A DNA stretch of 16,731 nucleotides from Hamiltosporidium magnivora (taxonomy: Eukaryota; Microsporidia; Dubosqiidae): assembly GCA_004325065.1 (NCBI GenBank), contig PITI01000211.1, positions 1 through 16,731 of the forward strand, read 5' to 3'. The translations under genes and the position numbers were made by a program. The notes below the pieces were generated by a model. The model was given only the letters and a program-made list of their open reading frames with translations, had not been told where the DNA came from and did no database searches. This document shows positions 9,551 through 16,731 of this stretch, in pieces; within the stretch, counting starts at the first letter, position 1, and every line of letters starts with the position of its first letter.

Positions 9551-10342
9551 TGGTTTTTAATGTGTTTAGATCCGTTTCACTATATAATCGACAAATTAAT
9601 AAAATTTTTATTTGGAAATATCTATTTATTTTCTTCATTTGTGATATCACAAGTCTAATTGATCCAATTTTTACCTTTACTTTAATCTAAAATTATAAAT
9701 ATTGATATAATAGTAAATTCAATATTTTGGGCCTTTTAGTACCAAAGTTCTTCTAGATGATTTGTAATATTGAGAATTTTTTGTACTTATATTTCACTGT
9801 AAATTAATTCGATAATAGATTCATAATCACTATATTTTAAAATTTGAGGAAAAATCAGTTAGAAAATATGCTTCACTATTGTACATATTCATATTATTTT
9901 ACAATCATAAAATAAATATCGGTTACCACATGTATGATTATGTGCATAGATTAAGAATTTAATTGTTAAGGAAAAATATTGTTTTAAATATTAAAGATAA
10001 CAATAAAGATGGTAATTATTTTCATTATATAAGATTATTTTCCTGTTTCAGGCTGAGTATAATACTATAAATATCTTATTTATATTTAATTTTGAGTTCT
10101 TCTACTATTGAGTGTGACCTAGAACAAAACCCGAATTTATAATTAAATTCTTACAATGTTATACATATCGATTATAGTGATTTGTAAGCGGTATTTATTA
10201 AATATTTAGTGTATCTGTTATAAAATTCGGACCATAGAAGAACTTTTACTCCAATCATAAAATTTCTTAATCCCAAAAAAATTAATTTTGATGATAAAAT
10301 ATTTATTAAAATATTAAATAAATTAAAACCGTAAGGCATTAA
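9551..10342. other. Spacer and presumed promoter region of paralogue 2
   Basis: AT-rich and without coding signal. The last 40 bases resemble the region before paralogue 1 (TGATAAAA, ATAAAT and TAAAACCG in order), so they may carry the family's shared promoter. No known motif is recognised. Confidence 0.3.
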
Positions 10343-11622
10343 ATGAATGTATTTTTTCTATTATATTTTTACAAAGCAATTACTGCAATAGCAAAATCTA
10401 CTAAACATACAAAGTATACCATTGATAATATCTATGATATTATGTGTAAAGAAATGTATCGTCAATATAAAAGTAAGGTCTTGGAGATGAATGATGTTTT
10501 AGAATATAATTTTTTGGTTTTTGAAACATTACCGGAATTCTTTGATGTATGTGATTCAGAAATTTTCAATTATTTATATCAGAAAAGGCTCAAAAAAACA
10601 TATTCCAGTTTAATATGTTTAATAAAAAGTCAGGATTGTTTTCTACAAATTAAAACCGATTTGATATTTAAAATCAAAGGTAATTTTTGTATTGTCTTCA
10701 ATAGAGAAATATAATAGGCATTCATATTGATTCGATATTATATTTTATTAAGAGAAACTGCTATTTAAGAAAATCTGAAGGATTTAAGAAAGAAAGATAT
10801 ATCTATAAATTCTTGAACAGTATTGTAAACCATTTGAAAAGGATTATAGATATAATATGTAAACAAAAAAACATAATTGTAATAAAAGCAATTTCGGACA
10901 ATCAATTGTGTCAAAGCCATGCTCTGCAAAATTTCATGTTAGGATTGCTAGTAAATATGAAACCAAACATAGATTGTGACTATAGCATTATAATACTAAA
11001 AAAGGAAAAAACCACAATTACCAGTCCTTACAATATTGCAAAAATGATGAGAAAAGCATTTACATCTTTATATTATTTAGACATATCATTTTCATTGCTG
11101 CAAAAATGTGAAAATAATTACTTGCCACCAATATTTACAAACTCCTTGAACCATGTATATAAAATATACATTAGAAATATAGTCTTATTCGAAATGGTTG
11201 CTCGTGCTAATCTATTTGAACTGCCAATTTCATGTTTTAAGAGTTTCCTTGAAGAAAATTCCAAGACTAAAAATATTAAATTTTCTTCTGTTTATAGAGC
11301 ATTGAATTTGGCTATAACGATTACTCTAATAAAACCTTTGATCATGCGAAAGAAAACCAAGACTACTGAACAAAATGAAAATTTCCTCAAAATTGAGATT
11401 AAATCATCATCGGAACCTGTACAAGAATTTTATATATATTTTAACAAAAAAAAATTTTTCCCGACTAAAATTGCACGTAATGAAACATCTGAAATCAATC
11501 TACCTTATGATTCAGTAGAAGAAGAGATAAATTTTATTCTTAAATATCTAAAGTCTAAAGAAGATGATCATTTTTTGGTAAGTTTGTTTTGTTTGCATGA
11601 AAAAGAAGTTATTCTATTCTAA
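10343..11622 (+). pseudogene. Diverged paralogue 2, interrupted: pseudogene, or gene with a 38-nt intron
   Basis: This is a second copy of the 3431-4711 family on the opposite strand. The start at 10343 is supported by an in-frame TAA directly upstream and by colinearity with paralogue 1. The first frame runs to the TAA at 10712. The second frame is open from 10705 to 11622, so its true homology begins well before any start codon in it: SILYF, YIYKFLNS and ICKQKN match paralogue 1 in order. At the break, comparison with paralogue 1 suggests a 1-nt loss near 10688-10692 and an in-frame TAG at 10702. Alternatively a GT-AG segment, 10680-10717, is spliced out, leaving 1242 nt or 413 residues, close to the 426 of paralogue 1. 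The remaining roughly 1.2 kb has no other stop and keeps the family blocks DCDYS, PPIF, RNIV and NLFE. That means either a very recent loss or a working gene. The N-terminus is again hydrophobic (FFLLYFY). Confidence 0.75.
10680..10717 (+). other. Candidate 38-nt GT-AG intron in paralogue 2
   Basis: The segment begins GTAATT and ends TAATAG. Its length, 38 nt, is 2 modulo 3, exactly what is needed to join the upstream frame to the downstream one: a Gly codon forms across the junction and IHIDSILYF follows. Removing it also deletes the TAG at 10702 and the TAA at 10712. Against it, the same segment aligns with coding sequence of paralogue 1 (a shared ATTGT and flanking codons), so it would be exon sequence turned into intron. 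I see no convincing branch-point motif. A shorter GT-AG option ending at 10704 does not restore the frame. Confidence 0.35.
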
Positions 11623-12962
11623 TTATTATCTCTTCGTTTGATTCATTTATATCCTAATAAAGTAAGTAAATTAATATATTTAAAATTTTGATTATTTATA
11701 ATAAAAACTTTGTATTTCATATATAAATAAATACAATTTCTTTCGTACATGAAATTAAAAACAAAGTGTGCTCTTAATTTCGGTTCATCTTTTCATATTG
11801 ATTTAGCAGGAAAATATTTTACTTTCTTTGCCATATTTCTTATATCACTTTATTTTCATTTTTAAAATATGAGTCTTCGGCAATGTTCATCGTTCGTTTT
11901 CAATGCGATTACATCATCTAAAAAAATATTATTTATTTTTACCTATTGGAAATATGTTCTCGTTGTTTTATTGACACAAAAAGATATTGTCTTTCATTCG
12001 TTTCAGCGCTTTATACAATATTAATATTTACTTTTTAACTGTCTTTCTCCGTTAAATAATTTTGTTTTAGTCACCTCTTTAAAACCAAAAGGATTATGTA
12101 AGATCTCTCTAAATTCATAGGTATTCGAAGTTTTTATACCTAATAATATGTATTATGATCCTAAAATTTATCAATTTTTTTCTAATAAATTATTTAATAA
12201 AGATTTATAGAGTATTTTTTTCTCAATTGATAAACGTTTAATATATATTAAAGTTTGATGACTATAACATAACACTTCAAGCAAATATGTTTTGCCTTCG
12301 ATATTCAAATAAATCAGAAATGAATAATTTTGCTCAATAATTCAATTCAAATTATTCTGAAAATTTCGAGTAATATATAATATCAATAGTATCACGAAAT
12401 TATTTGCTTAAAAAAAACCTAAAAATTCTTTATTTTACATGTTTCAATTTGTTCTTTTTATAAACATTTTCGATTAAAAATATAAGAACTTACTTTTTTT
12501 TGCAGCTCAATCAATAAGCAGGTAATCTTGTGTGCCCCAAAAACATTAAAAATGGACCTAGAGTTACAAATAATTTCATAATCTTCTATTCATAGAATTT
12601 TTCGTAAAAATTTTTATTGTCCATATAACATTCCTAAAAAGTTACATTTTTGCCAATAATTTCTTTATTAATATATTTCCAAATTCAAGAAAAAGAGGAA
12701 TATGAAAAAATTAATCTTACTTCTAAAAAATATTTAGATTTATTTTTTGGAGAAGTATCGTAAAAAAACATGGATTTGACTTTTATTGTTATGATTTCAA
12801 TCACTTATTAATATAAATAAAAATTTGTAATTATTTGAGATTATATATCTATATTTAGTAAATCATTACCAAAAATAGTAAGATAGTGATTAATTTTTAG
12901 AATATAGCAATATTTTAAATTAAATTATTTTGTTTAATTCGAAAAAATGTTAATATAGTTTA
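11623..12962. other. AT-rich spacer between convergent genes
   Basis: It lies between the 3' ends of paralogue 2 and the zinc-finger gene. I see no open frame of interest, RNA gene or repeat beyond A/T runs. Confidence 0.5.
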
Positions 12963-13361
12963 TTAAAAAAGAATTGAGTGATTTCTTGGTAAATGTTTTT
13001 TGTGCTTTTGTTTCATATGTTTTATCAAACATCGTTTATAAACATATCTTATATTGCAATATCTACACAAAAATTTATCATTGTCATAGGGAATCGGAAT
13101 ATAATTAGAATAAGAAATATTTGGAACAAAGTTTACTTTAAAATTGTTTTTTCTTTCTAAATTCATTTTATTTTGTATTTCCGTATTATTATTTCCTACA
13201 GAATAACTGTTAAAATATTTTTTTGTAACATAATTTTTAGTTTCCTGATGATTATTACTTCTACTGTTTCTTTCCTGACTATGTATTTTTGACAAAAAAT
13301 TCATGAAAAGAGATAAATCATCATTATAATCATACTTGTCAAATATCATGGAATATACCAT
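12963..13361 (-). CDS. Small single C2H2 zinc-finger protein (132 aa)
   Basis: The frame is intact. The C-terminus carries one classical zinc finger, CRYC-x12-H-x4-H (about residues 98-119; spacing CX2CX12HX4H). A very basic tail follows (KQKHKKHLPRNH), which could contact nucleic acid. Residues 1-25 are acidic and hydrophobic (FDKYDYNDDLSLF), and about 30-80 are Asn/Lys-rich and low in complexity. A DNA- or RNA-binding role is inferred from the finger alone; a single finger usually needs extra basic residues or dimerisation to bind DNA specifically. An alternative start lies at Met5. The gene stands alone, convergent with paralogue 2, in very AT-rich sequence. I cannot assign an orthologue. 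Confidence 0.75.
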   Translation of the reverse strand: MVYSMIFDKYDYNDDLSLFMNFLSKIHSQERNSRSNNHQETKNYVTKKYFNSYSVGNNNTEIQNKMNLERKNNFKVNFVPNISYSNYIPIPYDNDKFLCRYCNIRYVYKRCLIKHMKQKHKKHLPRNHSILF

Positions 13362-14603
13362 TGAAATTCTTTAAGTAAATTCATTGATTAAAAATAATAA
13401 TATGTTCACAAATTAGAAAAACTTTTATAATATTTTTCTAATTTCTATATCATTTAATTTAATATAAAAATAGTAATAAAAATATCAATTTTAATTTATG
13501 TTTCATATTATTTATACAAAGCTCAGATTGAAGAATACATAACGAATCCCTTATATTATATTTAGCATCAACTTCTAAGATTTATTTATTTTTTATTTTT
13601 GCAAGAATATTTTAGATGAAAAATATATTTTTGCCTCATTAGATTTAATTTAAGATTAGCTAAATGCATATCATTTTGAGGATGTACAAATACATATTTA
13701 TCATAGATTTGGTAAGTAATTTATATGTTTACAGGAAAATGATTAAAATATCCACGCAGATTTAACATCTACAATATCTTCATTTGTAAATCTCTAAATT
13801 ATATCTATTGATTAATATAATTAGACGCTTTATTACATTCTAGTTATTCTTGATTGCGAAAATTGAACTATTAAATTCACTTTAATATATATTTTGTGGA
13901 TAAAGAAATGACTTTTTACTATTTAAAGAAGAAAAGTATTGTAAATATCACTGCAAAATTATTTTAAAGTGTTTAAAAAAGTATTTAAGAATATGAAAAC
14001 CATTTTCGTTTAATGAAGTAAAGAGATTAAATACAAAAATTTTGCGGGCACTAATTAGTTAATTTTAACACATTTTCAATTAATTAATTAATTATATTTC
14101 TAAATTAAAACATTCAATAAATATACAAATGAAGAAATTAATTTAATTGAAGTTAAATAGAAATTATATTATCAGGTTTTTAAAATTATAATCTATGATT
14201 AATTCGATTTGGAATTTGGATATGAATAAACTAATAATAATAACAATAATGTCGGAGATACTGTTAAGAATAATTCCAAAATATATTTAATATTACCAAT
14301 ATTTGATTTATAAAATATTATTTATAAATCGGTGATCAGAAATTATTCTTTTAATTGTTTTATTTTGTATTTATTAAGGGCTATTGTAAAGCTATTCATG
14401 AAAAATTATTTATCTATATTATATTAAATCTCGGGAGCTATAGTTTGAGTTTCATCAATTGTTTTTAATTGAAATGAAAATTAATATTGTATTTTATATA
14501 TTTGTATAGTTAGTTTTATGTTTAGAGAGATCGTTTTGCTTATATATAATATATTTTCGCATGTTTTCAATCTATATGTTAAGGATTATATTTATTTATA
14601 AAT
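13362..14603. other. Very AT-rich spacer
   Basis: It is the presumed 5' region of the zinc-finger gene. It holds a short TTAA-type simple repeat (TTAATTAATTAATTA near 14080-14095). Nothing else is supported. Confidence 0.5.
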
Positions 14604-14815
14604 AGCTCGCTCCTTCCGTACGGATGGAACACAATCCAATCATGAATCATAGCTTCACAGCATTATATGCTTCCAAAGATGATTTTCTTTTGATGGGTTA
14701 GGTTGTCAGCCTCACGCAAACCTTATGAACGAAAGATAAAGAGTGCAAAAACCGAAGGATCGAACCTAGCCCCTCAGAAGTAAATACCAATATCGAGGGA
14801 TTACATCACACAACA
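14604..14815 (-). mobile_element. GC-richer island, possible tRNA-derived SINE
   Basis: The island contrasts sharply with AT-rich flanks. On the minus strand it contains GGTTCGATCC (14757-14766), a good match to the tRNA T-loop/pol III B box. This is preceded by CCCTC...GAGGG (14771-14799 on the plus strand), a five-pair stem with an oversized loop. No complete cloverleaf or A box can be drawn, so it is not a working tRNA gene. Both strands are broken by stops, so it is not coding. No flanking duplication was found. Confidence 0.35.
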
Positions 14816-16424
14816 TAAATTTTCTTAAAGACATATGAGCATGTATTTAACAATTACTTATAACATTGAATTATAATTGACATCACTGGTAATATTCTTA
14901 TGATGATAATATTTTAATTCCTATTAAGTTAACGTATGCTTTTAGAAAACTTTATTTTCAAATTCGGTATTGTGATCTTTAATTTCCGTAAAAAACATGA
15001 ATCTCAAGTTTTTAGTTATTATTCAATATAGGTCAATTTAGGTGTAAAATTTACTTGAAGTAATCTATTTATTGTTAAATGTTTGTTCTACTATTTAAAA
15101 TAGAGTTAGCAATTATTTTAAAGAAAACCAAAGATAATATTGACTGAAAGTGCAAACCTGCAAAAGCATCAAGATACGTAGAAGTATAAACGAAAAGTTC
15201 ATATGTTCTATTGAAAATCGGCCATGAATACAAAAAAAAATCTACCCAGAATGCGCCTCTTGAGAAGTCCCATTTAGTCCTTTAGGAATCTAATTGTCGC
15301 AAACTATTTTAGAAATATGAAAGACTGCAAAAATAGTCAACATAGATTTTATTTCAAGCTGTAACAAGAGCTTTAATCTAAAGATAAATGCTATGAAAAA
15401 ATAAAATCGAATTCAAAAAATATTTTGTACAATTAATATATATGAATGATACACTCGACCAATTTCATATGGCACGAATACAAATAAACCCGAATATTTC
15501 TCGAATTCTGATTCTTTGTCTGTATATTGTTACTATTAAAATCGCCTTGGCTTAAATAATATTGCGAAACGACTCTATCTACGCAAATCGAGACTTATGG
15601 GGGAGTTAATAAATTAAATTACTTAATCTTGATAAGGTATTATCACTGGCTTCAGTAAAATAAATTGAGAAATTTAAAAATTGAGAGCATACATTCTTGA
15701 TAAAAATACTAGAAGCTATCTCTCGCAAATTAAAATGTTAATTAAGTTGAAGATAGAATAAAAATCAAACTGAAAAACTTAAAACCCGAACAAGTGTACT
15801 ACACATCATAAATAAAAATCACATTAAAAACATAAAAAGCTAAAAATATTGAACTAGTTACTTTTGATGACACCTCCGCCCATCCTAAGAATCACAAACA
15901 AAGCAAATGACGCAGCTGATTTCTGATATATTTATGTATAAATGTATTCGAATTGACATGAGAAAAATAATCGGCACTGCATGCTTGAAGAAAGTCGGTA
16001 GAATGATTTGCGATTTAGGTTCATTTTATGATCAATATTTGTTTATAGACTTAAAATTTGCTCGATATATTGTACAACCGTATCTCGATGATGCCTAAAC
16101 ATATGATTGAGTAAGCACCTTTGGGAGAATAAATAATCCAATGAAGATGATTAATTATAAACTTAATATTATCATTAACAACACCCGATCATTCTGTCGG
16201 TGATTTTACTACTGTTGATCATGTATACTCCGGTATTTTTTGTATGTGTTCTGGTCCCAGTTCAAACTCTTTTTATTCTTTTAAACTTGTTTCAAGTATA
16301 TTCTTATTGTATTTTTTTGTCATAGTCTAAAACAAAAACAAGTATATCTAATATTTATTTTTAAGCTCATGACATATTAATGTTCTAAGGTAAATATTGT
16401 GAAAATATTTGCCCATTTATTGTT
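14816..16424. other. Mixed debris, probably old transposon sequence
   Basis: Several short protein-like frames lack starts or motifs. One is minus 15113-15281 (55 codons, includes GAFWVDFFCIHGRFSIE). Another is plus 15907-16098 (63 codons with an ATG). A third is minus, about 16200-16270 (includes ELGPEHIQKIPEY). G+C is a little higher than in 13362-14603. No family can be assigned. Confidence 0.3.
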
Positions 16425-16469
16425 ATGATGATTTATCGCTTTCAGTATTATAATTTTTTTATAATGCTG

Positions 16470-16658
16470 AAAGTAACAAGTTATGTGTCAATATGTGTAC
16501 TAGCGCGAAATGGCGCAATTTCATACATCTTTAACGCTAGTAAATTGAAGTTTACGAACGAAACCATGAGCGAAGATTTACTGCCATTACATTTGAAGTC
16601 TTATTTACCAATTTTTATTCTAACCTCACGATGTATTATTAATCATACATCGAATTAG
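16470..16658 (+). mobile_element. Possible Tc1/mariner-like DDE transposase relic
   Basis: The open frame (ATG at 16425) reads SICVLARNGAISYIFNASKL, later SEDLLP, and ends INHTSN. This order resembles the 'VWGC.S.NG...LVFI', 'I..NLLP' and 'DNAP.HTS' blocks of Tc1/mariner transposases. The key Asp of the second block is absent (the sequence before HTS reads SRCIIN), so any element would be dead. Sequence beyond 16660 is full of stops. The resemblance is from memory and remote. Confidence 0.3.
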
Positions 16659-16731
16659 TCTTAGTAAATACAAATTCAGTGTATTTAAACTATAAAATTA
16701 ATCTGTTGAAAACATTTGAAAATAAGTTTGC

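Noticed and set aside
10680..10704. A 25-nt intron ending at the first AG
   Set aside because: Removing 25 nt puts the downstream sequence in the wrong frame, with a stop soon after.
14757..14799. A tRNA gene
   Set aside because: Only the T-loop-like motif fits; the acceptor, D and anticodon arms do not fold and the T stem is weak.
15541..15660. Ty3/gypsy RNase H tail (minus strand, DNTLSRLSN)
   Set aside because: Only a few residues resemble the usual 'ADALSR' block and no supporting domain is nearby.
1..16731. CRISPR array, bacterial operons, Shine-Dalgarno sites or rRNA
   Set aside because: No regularly spaced repeats, no tightly packed genes and no conserved rRNA stretches were seen; the content points to a eukaryote.

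Overview
This is an AT-rich, gene-poor piece of a eukaryotic genome. The most likely source is a large-genome microsporidian (a Hamiltosporidium- or Edhazardia-like genome), but this is an inference. It rests on long AT-rich spacers, few and very divergent genes, N-termini resembling secretion signals, and abundant decayed non-LTR retrotransposons. I see no conserved housekeeping gene, rRNA or clear tRNA, so the organism is not proven.

Three genes look intact or nearly so. (1) A 426-residue protein with a hydrophobic N-terminus lies on the minus strand (3431-4711). (2) A diverged paralogue lies on the plus strand (10343-11622) and is interrupted near 10680-10717. The interruption is either a frameshift plus stop, or a 38-nt GT-AG intron whose removal restores one frame of 413 codons. 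(3) A 132-residue protein with one C-terminal C2H2 zinc finger lies on the minus strand (12963-13361). The two paralogues are transcribed away from each other, and about 5.6 kb of transposon debris lies between them.

Layout: 1-1150 holds decayed coding-like frames of unknown origin. 1150-3430 is mostly featureless, with one short cysteine-containing relic near 2800. 3431-4711 is paralogue 1. 4712-5516 is a spacer with a possible FLYWCH-like relic. 5517-7010 (minus) is a decayed LINE that runs from the reverse-transcriptase FxDD motif through an H-C knuckle to a C-terminal 'KPDIVI-D' domain. 7194-7924 (minus) is a frameshifted pseudogene of a probably secreted, cysteine-rich protein. 8735-9110 (minus) is a reverse-transcriptase relic of another LINE. 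9329-9537 (plus) is a 5'-truncated LINE 3' end flanked by 13-bp direct repeats. 9551-10342 is a spacer. 10343-11622 is paralogue 2. 11623-14603 is very AT-rich and holds the zinc-finger gene. 14604-14815 is a GC-richer island, perhaps a SINE. 14816-16731 is mixed debris with a possible Tc1/mariner-like relic at its end.

No pathway or operon links these genes. The window reads as an expanding and decaying secreted-protein family embedded in dead transposons. Several of the longer open frames (6277-6459 minus, 8856-9173 plus) are explained by those relics and are not host genes.
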